The notes under the pieces: model-generated
Told to the model about the DNA's origin: nothing
Databases searched by the model: none
What the model saw: only the letters and a program-made list of their open reading frames with translations
Shown: in pieces, positions 45,344-56,208 of the stretch
Position numbering within the stretch: the first letter of the stretch is position 1
How the letters are laid out: the number at the start of each line of letters is the position of its first letter
Made by a program: the position numbers and the translations under genes
Origin: an uncultured Neptuniibacter sp.
GTDB lineage: Bacteria; Pseudomonadota; Gammaproteobacteria; Pseudomonadales; Balneatricaceae
NCBI RefSeq assembly: GCF_947498015.1
Contig: NZ_CANMIR010000002.1
Span: 62,001 to 126,000 of the forward strand
Reading direction: 5' to 3'
DNA length: 64,000 bases

Positions 45344-46399
45344 ATGGATAAGTTAAGTGCAACCCAACTCGAAGTAGGCATGTATGTCGATCTGGGTTCT
45401 GGCTGGTTGAATCACCCCTTCCTTCGCCGATCATTCCTGATCAAAAAACAGTCTCAAATCAGCAAAATTCAGAACTATCTGAAAGAGGTGGAGGTCTGCC
45501 CTGAGAGAAGTCAGGTGCAGCTAATCACAGAAGAAGCTCCTCCCCCTCCCATGATAAAAGAGCCCGTTTCGGCTACAGAATCGATTTCCAACGTGGTCGC
45601 TCTACCTGAGCAGGAAAATTGGGAGGACTCTAACCGCCCCACCAAAAAACTGGCTGAAGCGATACAGAGTGACAAGCCAGCAGCAGAAAAAGCACAAGCC
45701 ATCTTCCATCACAGCACGGAGCTTATGGATGCAGTGCTATCACAGGCCCCTACAGCCGAATTAATCCATGAAAGCTCTGAAACCATCAAAGATCTTGCTG
45801 GGTTTATTGTGGAGGATGATGAAGTTTCTAATCGACTCCTTTCGATCACATCACATGACTATTACACCTATACCCACAGCGTGAATGTCGGCCTGAAGTC
45901 ACTGTTAATCGCCAAGAAACTGCTGAATACACAAGATACCGAGTTACTCCGGGAGCTAGGGGTTGGATTCTTCCTCCATGATATCGGTAAATCGCAGGTT
46001 GATCCGGGTATCCTAAACAAACCAGGAAAACTGAGCGAAGAGGAGTTTGAGATCATGAAATCACACCCTCAACGCGGTGTTGAACTCCTCAGATCAGCCA
46101 ACTCACTCACTGAAACAGCTCACATCATTACCGTCCAGCATCATGAAAAAGTAGATGGATCCGGCTACCCGTTTGGCCTGAAGGGAAAACAGGTACATGA
46201 GTTTGGACAGATCTGTGCCCTGGGAGATATCTACGATGCCCTGACAGCAGAACGCTCCTACAAAAAAGGGATGACCCCTTTTGATGCGCTGATGTTGATG
46301 AAGGGAAAGATGCAGTCACATTTTGATGAGAAACTGTTTGAGAAATTTATCCAGCTGTTTGCTGAAGAGTCCATGAAGCAACTGCAACAGAAACAATAA
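45344..46399 (+). CDS. HD-GYP domain c-di-GMP phosphodiesterase
   Basis: A 351-residue cytosolic protein with an N-terminal DUF3391 region (LSATQLEVGMYVDLGSGWLN) and a C-terminal HD-GYP domain. Active-site features are HDIGKSQVDPGILNKPG, HPQRGVELL, and HHEKVDGSGYPFGLKG, with the closing DIYDALTAERSYKKGMTP. All the metal-binding positions look intact. A TTG at 45263 extends the frame, but the ATG at 45344 fits the domain start. Confidence 0.92.
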   Translation: MDKLSATQLEVGMYVDLGSGWLNHPFLRRSFLIKKQSQISKIQNYLKEVEVCPERSQVQLITEEAPPPPMIKEPVSATESISNVVALPEQENWEDSNRPTKKLAEAIQSDKPAAEKAQAIFHHSTELMDAVLSQAPTAELIHESSETIKDLAGFIVEDDEVSNRLLSITSHDYYTYTHSVNVGLKSLLIAKKLLNTQDTELLRELGVGFFLHDIGKSQVDPGILNKPGKLSEEEFEIMKSHPQRGVELLRSANSLTETAHIITVQHHEKVDGSGYPFGLKGKQVHEFGQICALGDIYDALTAERSYKKGMTPFDALMLMKGKMQSHFDEKLFEKFIQLFAEESMKQLQQKQ

Positions 46400-46426
46400 C
46401 CATTTACGAAGCAGTCAATGATCTAT

Positions 46427-46455
46427 GCCATCAACCCACAATGCAGGTTGATGGC
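46427..46455. terminator. Hairpin between convergent HD-GYP and cusA genes
   Basis: A ten-base-pair stem (GCCATCAACC / GGTTGATGGC) with a nine-base loop. There is no T-run, so it may act on either converging transcript with moderate strength. Confidence 0.65.
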
Positions 46456-46465
46456 AGACCGAACA

Positions 46466-49400
46466 TTAAACTTTCAGATCCCGCTTATGCCAGAGATAAA
46501 ATACCGCTGGAATCAGTAACAAGGTCAGAATCACTGCACTGATCATCCCCCCCACCATCGGTGCAGCAATCCGCTGCATAATTTCAGCGCCTGTACCGCT
46601 GCCGTACATAATGGGTAACAAACCCGCAATAATCGCAGCAACCGTCATCATCACCGGACGAACTCGCATCCCAGCCCCTGCCATCACTGCACTTTGCAGA
46701 TCAGACAAGGTCAGTTGTCCGTTGCTCAGGCGTAACTGCTCCTGATAAGCCTGATTCAGGTACACCAGCATGATCACGCCGATCTCAACAGCCACACCCG
46801 CCAGCGCAATAAAGCCAACTCCGACCGCCACTGAAAAGTTAAACTGGTTGAGATAGAGCATCCAGATCCCGCCAATCAGGGCCAGCGGCAGTGTCCCCAT
46901 AATCATCGCAACCTCAGCAAACCGCCTGAAATTCATGTAAAGCAGGATAATAATGATTGCCAACGTCAGTGGTACGACATAGGTCAGTCGCTCCTGGGCT
47001 CGTAGCAGATACTCATATTGCCCCGACCAGTTGATCGAATATCCAGGGGGTAGCTCGACATTTTCAGCCACCGCCTTCTGCGCAGCGGCAACATAGGAAC
47101 CAAGATCCCGCCCCTCAATATCCACAAAGGTCCAGCCGTTAGGGCGTGCATTCTCACTTTTGATCCCGGGCGGCCCATCCTCAATCCGAATATCAGCCAC
47201 ATCTGCCAACGCAATTCGCATCCCCCGAGGCGTTACCAGTGGTAGCAAGCGTAAGGCCTCAACAGAGTCTCTGTATGCCTGAGGGTAACGTACATTAATT
47301 GGATAGCGCTCAAGCCCCTCAACAGTTTGCGATACATTCATCCCGCCAATCGCGCTGGTAACCACCGCTTGCACATCCGCGATATTAAGCCCATATCGCG
47401 CTGCCTTCTCACGTAGGATATCCACCTTAATATAGCGTCCGCCTGCCACGCGTTCAGAGTAGACCGATGTCGTCCCTTCCACCTCAGCCAGTACTTTTTC
47501 AAGCTGCTGTCCGATCTCCTGAATCACTTCCAGTTCGGCCCCGGCAACCTTCAACCCCACCGGGGTTTTGATCCCCGTGGCGAGCATATCGATGCGAGTT
47601 TTAATCGGCATCACCCATGCGTTGGTCAGGCCCGGCAGCTTCACCAGTTTATCCAGCTCTTTGGTCAGTTTTTCAGTGGTCATCCCTTCACGCCACTGAT
47701 CCCGGGGCTTCAGGGTGATAAAGGTTTCGATCATGGTTAGTGGTGCAGGATCGGTCGCGGTTTCTGCACGACCGATCTTGCCAAATACCCGCTCAACCTC
47801 AGGTACGGTCAGGATCAATTTATCGGTCTGTTGCAACAACTCACGTGCTTTACCGATCGAGATACCGGGGTAGGTCGTCGGCATATACATCAGATCGCCT
47901 TCATCCAGAGGCGGAATAAACTCACTCCCGATCTTATTAACCGGCCAGAACCCCACAGCTGTAATCGCCAACGCCAAAACAACGGTCGCTTTGGGCCAGT
48001 TAAGGATCGTACGAATCACCGGCAGATACACCGCCAACAGTAAACGGTTCAGTGGATTCTTATGTTCTGGCAGCACGCGCCCCCGGATGCAGTACCCCAT
48101 CAACACCGGTACCAACGTGATCGCAAGCCCGGCAGCAGCAGCCATCGCATAGGTTTTGGTAAATGCCAGCGGCGCGAACATCCGCCCCTCCTGCGCTTCC
48201 AGCGTAAAGACCGGCAGAAAGCTCATGGTGATAATCAACAAGCTGAAAAATAGCGCGGGCCCCACCTCAGCGGATGCATCCGCAATTACCTGCCAACGAT
48301 TCTGATCCGTCAGTTCCGTCCGCTCCATATGCTTATGAACATTCTCAATCATCACAATCGCACCATCCACCATGGCACCAATGGCGATCGCAATGCCACC
48401 CAACGACATGATATTGGCGTTGATTCCCTGGTAGTACATGATGATAAAAGCAACCAACATACCCACCGGAAGACTGATGATCACAACCAGTGAGGATCGA
48501 AAGTGGAACAGGAACAGCGCACAAACAACCACCACAACGAGAAACTCTTCCAGAAGTTTTTCGAAAAGGTTATCCACAGCACGCTCGATCAGACCGGAGC
48601 GATCATACACAGTGACCACTTCAACTCCCTCGGGTAAACTGCGTTTCAGCTCCTCCAGTTTGGTTTTCACCCCCTCAATGGTTTTCTGTGCATTTTCACC
48701 AAAACGCATCACAACCACACCACCGACGGTCTCTCCCTGCCCATCCAGTTCCGCAATACCACGACGCATCTGAGGCCCGATACTGACCTCGGCCAGATCT
48801 TGCAGCAGAATTGGCACCCCTTGCTGGGTTGCCCCTAAGGGGATCGTTCTGATCGCCTCTAAACCATCCAGATATCCCGTTGAACGTACCATATACTCTG
48901 CTTCGGCCATCTCAATCACCGAAGCTCCACTCTCACGGTTAGCACGTTTGATCGCACTATTTATATGAGTCAGCGGGATATCAAACGCACGCAGCTTTTC
49001 CGGATCAACCTTGACCTGATACTGCTTCACCATCCCCCCCACCGGAGCGACTTCAGAGACCCCCGGTACGGTTTGTAGCTCATACTTCAGAAACCAATCC
49101 TGGAGCGTTCTCAGCTGTGCCAGGTCATGCTGCCCAGTACGATCGACCAAAGCATAGAGGTAGACCCAACCGACTCCGGTTGCGTCAGGCCCTAACTGCG
49201 GTCGAGCCTCAGCTGGCAAACGTGAAGCAACTTGGCTCAGGTACTCCAGTACACGGCTACGTGCCCAGTAAAGATCTGTATCATCATCAAAAATCACATA
49301 GACATAGGAATCCCCAAAAAAGGAGAACCCACGGACGGTTTTAGCACCGGGAACTGACAACATCGCCGTAGTTAATGGGTAGGTAACCTGATCCTCCACA

Positions 49401-49579
49401 ACCTGGGGCGCCTGGCCGGGATAGTTGGTTTTGATAATCACCTGTACATCGGACAGATCAGGAATCGCATCGATCGGCGTATGCTTAACTGAATACGCCC
49501 CCCAACCGATCAAAATCAGGGTCGCTAACAACACAAAAAAGCGGTTATGGATCGACCAGTGAATAATCGCTTTGATCAT
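46466..49579 (-). CDS. cusA: CusA/CzcA family heavy-metal RND efflux pump
   Basis: A 1037-residue inner-membrane proton-driven pump. The heavy-metal RND signature is clear in TM4 ([19 protein letters not shown]), with TM10-12 segments such as [20 protein letters not shown] near the end. The length and the pore-domain start ([18 protein letters not shown]) are normal. The CusA/SilA subgroup exports Cu(I) and Ag(I); the neighbours favour this, though Zn/Co cannot be excluded from sequence alone. ATGA overlap with cusB. Confidence 0.93.
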   Translation of the reverse strand: MIKAIIHWSIHNRFFVLLATLILIGWGAYSVKHTPIDAIPDLSDVQVIIKTNYPGQAPQVVEDQVTYPLTTAMLSVPGAKTVRGFSFFGDSYVYVIFDDDTDLYWARSRVLEYLSQVASRLPAEARPQLGPDATGVGWVYLYALVDRTGQHDLAQLRTLQDWFLKYELQTVPGVSEVAPVGGMVKQYQVKVDPEKLRAFDIPLTHINSAIKRANRESGASVIEMAEAEYMVRSTGYLDGLEAIRTIPLGATQQGVPILLQDLAEVSIGPQMRRGIAELDGQGETVGGVVVMRFGENAQKTIEGVKTKLEELKRSLPEGVEVVTVYDRSGLIERAVDNLFEKLLEEFLVVVVVCALFLFHFRSSLVVIISLPVGMLVAFIIMYYQGINANIMSLGGIAIAIGAMVDGAIVMIENVHKHMERTELTDQNRWQVIADASAEVGPALFFSLLIITMSFLPVFTLEAQEGRMFAPLAFTKTYAMAAAAGLAITLVPVLMGYCIRGRVLPEHKNPLNRLLLAVYLPVIRTILNWPKATVVLALAITAVGFWPVNKIGSEFIPPLDEGDLMYMPTTYPGISIGKARELLQQTDKLILTVPEVERVFGKIGRAETATDPAPLTMIETFITLKPRDQWREGMTTEKLTKELDKLVKLPGLTNAWVMPIKTRIDMLATGIKTPVGLKVAGAELEVIQEIGQQLEKVLAEVEGTTSVYSERVAGGRYIKVDILREKAARYGLNIADVQAVVTSAIGGMNVSQTVEGLERYPINVRYPQAYRDSVEALRLLPLVTPRGMRIALADVADIRIEDGPPGIKSENARPNGWTFVDIEGRDLGSYVAAAQKAVAENVELPPGYSINWSGQYEYLLRAQERLTYVVPLTLAIIIILLYMNFRRFAEVAMIMGTLPLALIGGIWMLYLNQFNFSVAVGVGFIALAGVAVEIGVIMLVYLNQAYQEQLRLSNGQLTLSDLQSAVMAGAGMRVRPVMMTVAAIIAGLLPIMYGSGTGAEIMQRIAAPMVGGMISAVILTLLLIPAVFYLWHKRDLKV

Positions 49580-51060
49580 AATCCACCTCCCGACAGACTA
49601 CCCGGCGCTTTGGGTCGTGGCAGAATATAATCGGTCACTCTCAGATCCCCCATATTCGCACCATTCAGCAGCACCTGGATCTTACTGGCCTGCTGCAGCG
49701 GCAGCAGGTCTAGTGCATCATCCACCGGTACTTCCATCACCATCGAGGGCTGCTGCCACTCGCGGATAGCATCATGATTCAGTACCAAACGGCGCAGTTC
49801 CAGATCGACTGCGCGTACTTCAGCTGCAACCCACACCTCCTCAATCTGTCCCATTTTGGGGGGTGTCATCCTGAGGAAGTCCGAGTTGATCGAAGATTCA
49901 GAATCAAGCAGGAACTGCGCAGATACAACCACGGAGTCCTCCGGCATCAAACCTGATTGGATCGCAACCCGATCACCCAAACGGGCTCCGGCTACAACCT
50001 CCACCGATTTGTAACGCCCCTCCCCCAGACTCACAACAACCCGATGCTGTCGACCGGTCTGAATCAGCGCAGCTGCAGGTACATTAAGCACCGCCTCAGT
50101 TGGCTGAGTTTCAATGGTCACCCGGGCAAACATATCCGGTTTGAGTTCAAGTTGCGGGTTGAAGAAACGCAAGCGCACTTTCAGGGTACGGGTCTGAGGG
50201 TTTAAAGCGGGATAGATATAGTCAACCTTCCCCTGCCACACTTTTCCCGGGTGAAAATCCAGTTCCATCTCCGCCTGATCACCCACTTTGACCTGAGAAG
50301 CCTGGCGTTCAAACAGCTCAGCTATCACCCAAACCTCATCCAAAGGCCCGATCTGCATTAACGCGATAGCGGGTTTTATATACATCCCCTGACGTAGTTT
50401 CAGCTGACTGATATAACCACTTTTAGGTGCATATACCGGCATCTGTTCGATCACACGTCGTTGCTTCCTCAGTTCAGTGATCTGGGATGTCGCTACACCT
50501 AAGGCTTTGAGCTTCGCTTCACTTGCTTGTCGCAGATAACGGTTGCCACTGCTCATTGCAGCGACAAACTCCTCCTGAGCGTTAACCAGTTCAGGAGAAT
50601 ACACGGTGTAGAGTAACTGCCCCTCTGTCACCGCCTCCCCTTCATAGTTAACGGCTAACGTACCGACCCATCCAGAAACCCGGGAGTGAATATCGACGAT
50701 CTGTTCCTGATCAAAACCGACATAGCCTACAGTGTTGATCCGCTCCTGCATCGGGCTGAACACTGCGGCCGCCGTACGAACACCCAGATTATTCGTCACT
50801 TCCGGTGAGATCGAGATACTGCCTGGTGAATCGCCTCCAGCCAGATCTTCAGGATAGACCGGCACCAGATCCATCCCCATTGGAGAAAGGCCCGGTTTAT
50901 CTCGTTTGAAATTCGGGTCCATCGGTGCGACCCAATATAGGGGCTGACTCTCACCACCAGAGGAGGCTGAAGGATCATCTGATTGAGTAGCCGCAAAGAA
51001 GTAACCACCGGCGCTTCCGATCACCAAAGCAACTGCTGCTAATATCCATCGATTATTCAT
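49576..51060 (-). CDS. cusB: CusB-type periplasmic adaptor with heavy-metal-binding domain
   Basis: A 494-residue membrane fusion protein linking the RND pump to the outer-membrane channel. After the N-terminal helix ([18 protein letters not shown]) comes a heavy-metal-binding segment ([17 protein letters not shown], then [11 protein letters not shown]) typical of CusB/SilB, followed by the barrel-sandwich and beta domains. The C-terminal extension carries a CusF-like pattern ([18 protein letters not shown], then MVMEVP). Overlaps cusC and cusA by ATGA. Confidence 0.93.
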   Translation of the reverse strand: MNNRWILAAVALVIGSAGGYFFAATQSDDPSASSGGESQPLYWVAPMDPNFKRDKPGLSPMGMDLVPVYPEDLAGGDSPGSISISPEVTNNLGVRTAAAVFSPMQERINTVGYVGFDQEQIVDIHSRVSGWVGTLAVNYEGEAVTEGQLLYTVYSPELVNAQEEFVAAMSSGNRYLRQASEAKLKALGVATSQITELRKQRRVIEQMPVYAPKSGYISQLKLRQGMYIKPAIALMQIGPLDEVWVIAELFERQASQVKVGDQAEMELDFHPGKVWQGKVDYIYPALNPQTRTLKVRLRFFNPQLELKPDMFARVTIETQPTEAVLNVPAAALIQTGRQHRVVVSLGEGRYKSVEVVAGARLGDRVAIQSGLMPEDSVVVSAQFLLDSESSINSDFLRMTPPKMGQIEEVWVAAEVRAVDLELRRLVLNHDAIREWQQPSMVMEVPVDDALDLLPLQQASKIQVLLNGANMGDLRVTDYILPRPKAPGSLSGGGL

Positions 51061-52361
51061 GGTCGTACCTCCTTAGCTGACTGCACTTGATCCGTCGTTA
51101 AGGCCGGATCAATTCCGGCAAGAAAATAGTTGATCTGAAGTTGAGCTTTCGCCTGCTCATGGACCAGCACAATCCTTTGTAACTGGTTTTCCAGTTCACT
51201 GATCGCTGCAGATGCAACATCGGTAAACCGCGCATCATTTGCAGCATAAGCGTGCATCGCACTCTGCCGTTTAGCTGATAGTTGCTGAAGGTAGCGCTGG
51301 TTGTATATTGAGAGTCGTTGCTCAACACCTTTTTTTGTGGCCAATGCTGCTTGCATGCCGGACTGGAGTTCTCTTATTTTCAATAGGCGCATCTCCCTAC
51401 CCGCTTCACGCTTCTGGATCGCAGCATTACGGCGTGCATCCTGCCTTTTTTCAGTGAACAGAGGCAGATCCATTGTCAGTGCGACACTAAAGAAGTCCGA
51501 CCGCTCCTGTCCCTTGGGATGATCACCACGATAACCATAATTAGCATCCAGCTTGAAGCCGGGTTTATAAGCCTGTTCTGCCAGCTCAATTCCCTTCTGC
51601 CTTACCTCAATCTCCTGCTGCAGGATTTTCACCTGAGGGTGCAGCAGAATCGCTTTCTCCCGCTCTGATTGCGTTGTTTGAGATCTCTGTATTACCGGCA
51701 GGGTGAATGTCAGCGGTAACGCTTCCGCTAGCTGTTTCGGATCGACCCACTGACTTAACTGCGCTCGCTGCTGAGCTCTCTGCTGTTGCAGAAGCACGAT
51801 CCGCTCCTGCAAGCGGGTGAGCTGAAGCTCCGCATCAATCAGTTCATAACGGCGAATAGTTCCGCTACGGAAATTAGCCCGGCTGATCGTCACCAACTCA
51901 GTAAACAGATGACTTTTCTGCTGTAGCTTCTGCAACTGCTCCTCTGTCTGATGCAGTGCCAACCACGCTAAGCTGATATCACGCTTCAAACGGGCTCTTC
52001 TCTCCCAGCGCTGAAACCGGTTCTGATCAGCCATCCGATTGAACCTCTGTTCCCGTAAACTGAGGCTATCGCCCCGAGGAAACTGCTGTGAAACGCCAAA
52101 CTGCAGCTGCGTCATATTCTCCTGCTGCAGATCGAAGCTATCTAATGGGAGATTGGCCAGAGCGAGACGTAGTTTGGGATCAGGAAGCTGCCCGCTGGCC
52201 AGCGCTTCTGCACGCGTAGCCTGCTCCTGATAATGGTTACTTCGATTCCAGTTATCATTCTGAATCGCTTCGTCGACCGCATCAGTCAGTGATAACCCGG
52301 CATGTAGGTATGAGCTGCTAACGGCAGCCATTGTCATAAAAAAGATGGTGGAATAACGCAT
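51057..52361 (-). CDS. cusC: CusC-type outer-membrane efflux channel (TolC family)
   Basis: A 434-residue TolC-family protein with a signal peptide (cleavage near YLHA) and two coiled-coil repeats (for example ADQNRFQRWERRARLKRDIS and EQLQKLQQKSHLFTELVTIS). It is more like the CzcC than the lipoprotein CusC form, as no lipobox is visible. It is the first pump gene of the operon, 70 bases after the small membrane protein. Confidence 0.9.
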   Translation of the reverse strand: MRYSTIFFMTMAAVSSSYLHAGLSLTDAVDEAIQNDNWNRSNHYQEQATRAEALASGQLPDPKLRLALANLPLDSFDLQQENMTQLQFGVSQQFPRGDSLSLREQRFNRMADQNRFQRWERRARLKRDISLAWLALHQTEEQLQKLQQKSHLFTELVTISRANFRSGTIRRYELIDAELQLTRLQERIVLLQQQRAQQRAQLSQWVDPKQLAEALPLTFTLPVIQRSQTTQSEREKAILLHPQVKILQQEIEVRQKGIELAEQAYKPGFKLDANYGYRGDHPKGQERSDFFSVALTMDLPLFTEKRQDARRNAAIQKREAGREMRLLKIRELQSGMQAALATKKGVEQRLSIYNQRYLQQLSAKRQSAMHAYAANDARFTDVASAAISELENQLQRIVLVHEQAKAQLQINYFLAGIDPALTTDQVQSAKEVRP

Positions 52362-52431
52362 AATCCTTGCCTTTCAAAATAGCCTGTAAACCGCCCGAAT
52401 CGGGCAGACTTTGGATATCCGGAAAGGAAGG

Positions 52432-52869
52432 TTAATTCAGAAAAACTGAGTGCTGCAGATGCAGACGGGGATAGCTGTGGCGATAGTATTGCTCTCTGAG
52501 AGATGCCAGCCAAGACGATCGTTTATGAGAAAAAAAGCTCAGAAAAACTAAGATGAGCGCTGCGGTCAGCGTCAGATAGTGAACAAAGTAATCAGCGACG
52601 GGATCAGCTGCAGAGACCGGATTGATGCTCCATTCACAACTATTCGGTTCACTCTCGCAATGGGATTGCAGTTGTGTTTGCGCCTCACTGAAACCCGCAT
52701 GCTGGCTATGATCCATAACGCTTTCGGCGTCCTGCGCAGCCTGATGAGCAGCCCCAGAGCCTGCCTCCCCAATAAGATTGGTGCAAACCCCCACCGAGCA
52801 ATACAGAATAAAAAACAACACTCCCAGTGTTGCTATCACTCTGTTTTGGCGGGATAAATGGTTTGTCAT
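52432..52869 (-). CDS. Small His/Cys/Met membrane protein at the head of the cus operon
   Basis: A 145-residue protein with two hydrophobic helices (residues about 12-32 and 92-112) and a periplasmic loop that contains several potential metal ligands: VCTN, MDHSQHAGF and HCESEPNSCEW. The C-terminus is basic and histidine-rich (YRHSYPRLHLQHS). It is co-directional with cusC at a 70-base gap. No family was recognised; a copper-binding or sensing accessory is inferred from position and residues. Confidence 0.65.
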   Translation of the reverse strand: MTNHLSRQNRVIATLGVLFFILYCSVGVCTNLIGEAGSGAAHQAAQDAESVMDHSQHAGFSEAQTQLQSHCESEPNSCEWSINPVSAADPVADYFVHYLTLTAALILVFLSFFSHKRSSWLASLREQYYRHSYPRLHLQHSVFLN

Positions 52870-53012
52870 GCTAATCTGTACCCTGACGCGTGTATGAAAA
52901 ACTGTAACTGAAATTAAGCTCGCTATCTATAGACCATAGCGGTGATTAAAGTTCCGAACAGCCCCTATTACCAAACCCAGTAGCAAGAATTACAGCTGCA
53001 TCCGCGAAGCGC

Positions 53013-53843
53013 TCAGACCTCAATATTAAATTTTAGCAATCTGCGCGGCAGAACTTCCTCAAGATTGTCCAGATCCTCATCATCGAGCTCAATAACCTGA
53101 CACTGATTCTGAGCGAGAATCTCCTTAACCTGCATCTTTTTTGAGAGGCCCGCAGCGGGATTATCTCTGCCCCAGTACTCAATATAGAGCTGACATTGCG
53201 GGAGATAGAAATCGGAAACCAAGGTAACATCAAAGGGAAGAGGCCGTTGATAGGCGTGGGTCAGTCCTGCCAGATAGAGCCAGTTATCAATTTTCTGCTC
53301 CGCTGTAGAGTTCACCCGATGACCGTCACAACATGGATATAGGTTACTTTCAGAAAGGCTTTGCATGCGTTCGGTCCAATAGCGTAAAACCGGACTATCC
53401 ATCAGCAATTCAGCCCACAAAATATAGGGGACAGCGGTAGTTGTATTTTCCCGTTGGTGCCCACCGGCGTCAGTTCCCTGAGATGTTAGGAGCCAACCTT
53501 TACGACCCCGTTTTACCCAGCCGAGCTCCAGTAAAACCCGTTCAAACGTACTTTTTTTCAACAAAAATGTTTTTGCCAACACGGTTGTCGAGAGTAGGTG
53601 ACTATCCGGATTCGACAGAACTTTATGTTCAGTGATGCTGCCTGGCCAGATAATATATCGGCCGAATTTACTGCTCTCACGATATCCGCCGCCTTCAAAC
53701 TCACCCTTTGCGGTTAAAACCCAGCTATCCTGTTCACGGGAGATCCAACCCAGCGACTCCAGCTCGGCAAACATCTGACGAGTCGTTTTACTCAGGGCCT
53801 TTGCCAGCGCAGAGGTTGAAAGCGGAGAGGATTGATCTGACAT
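53013..53843 (-). CDS. Two winged-helix-like repeats fused to a PD-(D/E)XK-like nuclease domain
   Basis: About 276 residues from the ATG at 53843 (a TTG start at 53873 is less likely). Two similar segments, LSTSALAKALSKTTRQMFAE with LGWI..WVLTAKG and LSTTVLAKTFLLKKSTFERV with LGWV..WLLTSQG, form a tandem repeat resembling winged helices. The C-terminal part has STAEQKIDNWLYLAG, DFYLPQCQLYIEYWG and KMQVKEIL, a layout like PD-(D/E)XK nucleases with possible D, E and K residues. The function is unknown. It follows no operon. Confidence 0.65.
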   Translation of the reverse strand: MSDQSSPLSTSALAKALSKTTRQMFAELESLGWISREQDSWVLTAKGEFEGGGYRESSKFGRYIIWPGSITEHKVLSNPDSHLLSTTVLAKTFLLKKSTFERVLLELGWVKRGRKGWLLTSQGTDAGGHQRENTTTAVPYILWAELLMDSPVLRYWTERMQSLSESNLYPCCDGHRVNSTAEQKIDNWLYLAGLTHAYQRPLPFDVTLVSDFYLPQCQLYIEYWGRDNPAAGLSKKMQVKEILAQNQCQVIELDDEDLDNLEEVLPRRLLKFNIEV

Positions 53844-54036
53844 GAACAGGTTTCCGGTTACGAGATTCTGCAAGCAGCATAATCAAACTAGCCGTTTAGG
53901 GGAAGATACAGATAACAGATCAACTACGCTTAACTGAGCCCGGCAACCCAAGCAAAATAACTAATTTTGACAGCCTTCACTTCTATTTATATCTCGTAAC
54001 ACGTATATATAGCCTGTTCTTTTTGGAAACTGTGCG

Positions 54037-55056
54037 ATGACGACAAAAAAAATACTTCTGATCCATACCGGCGGGACAATCGGCATGCAGGCCTCTGAAC
54101 GGGGGTATATTCCGGTCAGTGGTTTTGCGCAGCTGATCACTGAACGTCTGAGCCACTCCCATCATGCTGCACTACCCGACTTCGATATTATTGAACTACA
54201 CCCTTTAATCGACAGCGCCAACCTGCACCCCGATCACTGGAATACTCTGGCTGAACAGGTGATCCGGCAGTATGAGAAGTATGATGGATTTGTCATCCTT
54301 CATGGTACCGATACCATGGCATACAGTGCTTCGATGCTCTCTTTTATGCTTCAGGGATTAGGCAAACCGGTGATATTTACCGGCTCTCAGATCCCGTTAT
54401 CGGAACTTCGTAACGATGCTTTGGATAACCTGATCACTGCAATGTTGCTTGCCGGGTTCCATCCTGTAAACGAGGTCTGTGTCTATTTTAACGGGCGCCT
54501 GCTTCGGGGGAACCGCTGCTGCAAAGTCAAAGCAACCGGTCTGGATGCCTTTGATAGTCCAAACTTCCCCTGGCTGGGTCAGGCAGGACTGCATATTGAG
54601 CTTCATCCAAGGCTGTTCCTGGCACCACGATCACCGCAGTTCCAAAACCCTACATTCAACAGCCAAGCCGTCGCTATTTTACCGATCTACCCAGGTATCA
54701 ACGCACAAAGTGTTGCCGCACTGATTAGCAACACGGATGTTAAAGCGGTAATCCTGCGAAGCTATGGGGTCGGTAATCTGCCGGATGAAAATTCAGAGTT
54801 TATCGAAGTGCTATCTCAAGCTGCCGGTCGGGGAATCCTGTTTTTCAATATCAGCCAGTGTATACAGGCAGATATTATTCAGGGGCAGTATGCCTGCAGC
54901 ACTGTTCTAAATGAGATCGGTGTCATCTCAGGCGCAGAGATGACCGTTGAAGCAGCGTTCTGCAAGTTACACTACCTTTTGGCAACCTGCCAGAGCCCAG
55001 CAGAGATAAGGCAACAGCTGGGAATCAACCTGGTGGGTGAGATCGACACCCCCTGA
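54037..55056 (+). CDS. ansA: Cytoplasmic (type I) L-asparaginase
   Basis: A 339-residue asparaginase converting asparagine to aspartate and ammonia. The first catalytic threonine is Thr14 in IHTGGTIGMQ and the second is in VILHGTDTMAYSASML; GKPVIFTGSQIPLSEL and LRSYGVGNLP are also typical. There is no signal peptide, so it is the type I form. Its stop abuts the stop of the convergent PhnA-like gene. Confidence 0.94.
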   Translation: MTTKKILLIHTGGTIGMQASERGYIPVSGFAQLITERLSHSHHAALPDFDIIELHPLIDSANLHPDHWNTLAEQVIRQYEKYDGFVILHGTDTMAYSASMLSFMLQGLGKPVIFTGSQIPLSELRNDALDNLITAMLLAGFHPVNEVCVYFNGRLLRGNRCCKVKATGLDAFDSPNFPWLGQAGLHIELHPRLFLAPRSPQFQNPTFNSQAVAILPIYPGINAQSVAALISNTDVKAVILRSYGVGNLPDENSEFIEVLSQAAGRGILFFNISQCIQADIIQGQYACSTVLNEIGVISGAEMTVEAAFCKLHYLLATCQSPAEIRQQLGINLVGEIDTP

Positions 55057-55461
55057 TCAGGGCAGCTCGAGCTTATCCAACCACTCACTCTCTTCCGGCT
55101 CAAGGTAGACCTGCTCAAGTAGCTCTACCGCCCAGCGCTCCTGCTCTGAGATGTTCTGCAACATGGCTATCGCCAGCACTTTAACCGCAGGCACGCTACT
55201 CCAGATAGAGTGATTCAGGCAGCGCCAGTGATTATTATCTCTGACCTTAGGCCGCTCAATCTGAGCTCTGCAGGTTTCACAGATCATAGTACAGTGGTCC
55301 AATAGGGGTTCCGTAGGAACGGGAGGGACTTCGAAGATGCCTAATTTTACACCTTGCGCATCGCATAATTCACAGTGAGAACTACAACGACGCACCAGAT
55401 CTTTGCCAAATAGGGATAACCCGTGATGGCGCTCTTGATGACGATCATGACCTCTGGACAT
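55057..55461 (-). CDS. PhnA-like zinc-binding protein
   Basis: A 134-residue protein of the PhnA-like family found in marine bacteria. Two CxxC pairs (CELC and CETC) can form a zinc ribbon, and the closing part has HWRCLNHSIWSSVPAVKVLA and an acidic tail. The name PhnA comes from linkage to phosphonate genes in E. coli, but no phosphonate gene is here and the function is unclear. The N-terminus is rich in basic residues and histidines. Confidence 0.8.
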   Translation of the reverse strand: MSRGHDRHQERHHGLSLFGKDLVRRCSSHCELCDAQGVKLGIFEVPPVPTEPLLDHCTMICETCRAQIERPKVRDNNHWRCLNHSIWSSVPAVKVLAIAMLQNISEQERWAVELLEQVYLEPEESEWLDKLELP

Positions 55462-55596
55462 TTTTCATGCCTCCCTACTCCCCTTCACCCTATTAAGTGA
55501 TAGCACACTCACTGAAGGAAAATAAGAAAATTATGGAAAATACGACAAACGATGAAAAAGCCGCTGGGAACAGGAGGACAGCCCCTGAATAGTAAA

Positions 55597-55625
55597 GGGC
55601 GGTAACGCAATCGTCGCTACCGCCC
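55597..55625 (-). terminator. Hairpin after the glycine-rich membrane protein gene
   Basis: An eight-base-pair stem (GGGCGGTA / TACCGCCC) with a 13-base loop, followed on the minus strand by TTTACT. It lies about 60 bases beyond the stop at 55684. Confidence 0.55.
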
Positions 55626-55683
55626 CTTGTGCCGGATAAATAATCCGACTAATCGGCCTTTTAAGGCAAAAATGGATCTCTTG

Positions 55684-56208
55684 TTATGCTGCCTGTTGAT
55701 GATCCCAATGAAGGTAAATAATCTCGACCAGCGCTTTCGGACAATGTTGCCTGATCACTTTGTGGACTTCTGACATTCGCTCTGCCGGAATATCTACCAT
55801 CACCAGAAAACACCCCTGCTCCAAAGCATGTTTATATTTTTCCAGCAGGTGCAACGGTGTTTCTTCACCAACCATTTTGCCAAGCCAACCTCCTATACCT
55901 ATACCCAGAAGGCTGCTGGCAATGACTGCACCACCTGTGACAACTGTGCCAACAGGCCCCAGTGCAGTTGTTACCATGAGACCAGCTGCGAGGCCAAAAC
56001 CGCCACCTGCAACCATGCCCCAATCCATATCATTTTCTAACTCGGTTGTTTCCACAACAGTGGCGGGACGAAAATGCAACTTCTCAAGCCGAGAAGCATC
56101 ATCAGCTATCGTATGAATAGATTCTTTCTCAATCCCCATCGCTATAAAATCGGCAACAACGCTTTGCACCTGTTGCGCTTGAGGGGCAAGAAATACCAGC
56201 CTTCTCAT
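55684..56208 (-). CDS. Glycine-rich membrane protein, DUF1269-like stress protein
   Basis: A 174-residue protein with an alpha/beta N-terminal part (RRLVFLAPQAQQVQSVVADF), then two glycine-rich hydrophobic helices (GGGFGLAAGLMVTTALGPVG and ASSLLGIGIGGWLGKMVG), then a C-terminal part like the first. This arrangement resembles DUF1269/YflT-type membrane stress proteins. The role is unknown. It is divergent from purT, with 119 bases between starts. Confidence 0.6.
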   Translation of the reverse strand: MRRLVFLAPQAQQVQSVVADFIAMGIEKESIHTIADDASRLEKLHFRPATVVETTELENDMDWGMVAGGGFGLAAGLMVTTALGPVGTVVTGGAVIASSLLGIGIGGWLGKMVGEETPLHLLEKYKHALEQGCFLVMVDIPAERMSEVHKVIRQHCPKALVEIIYLHWDHQQAA

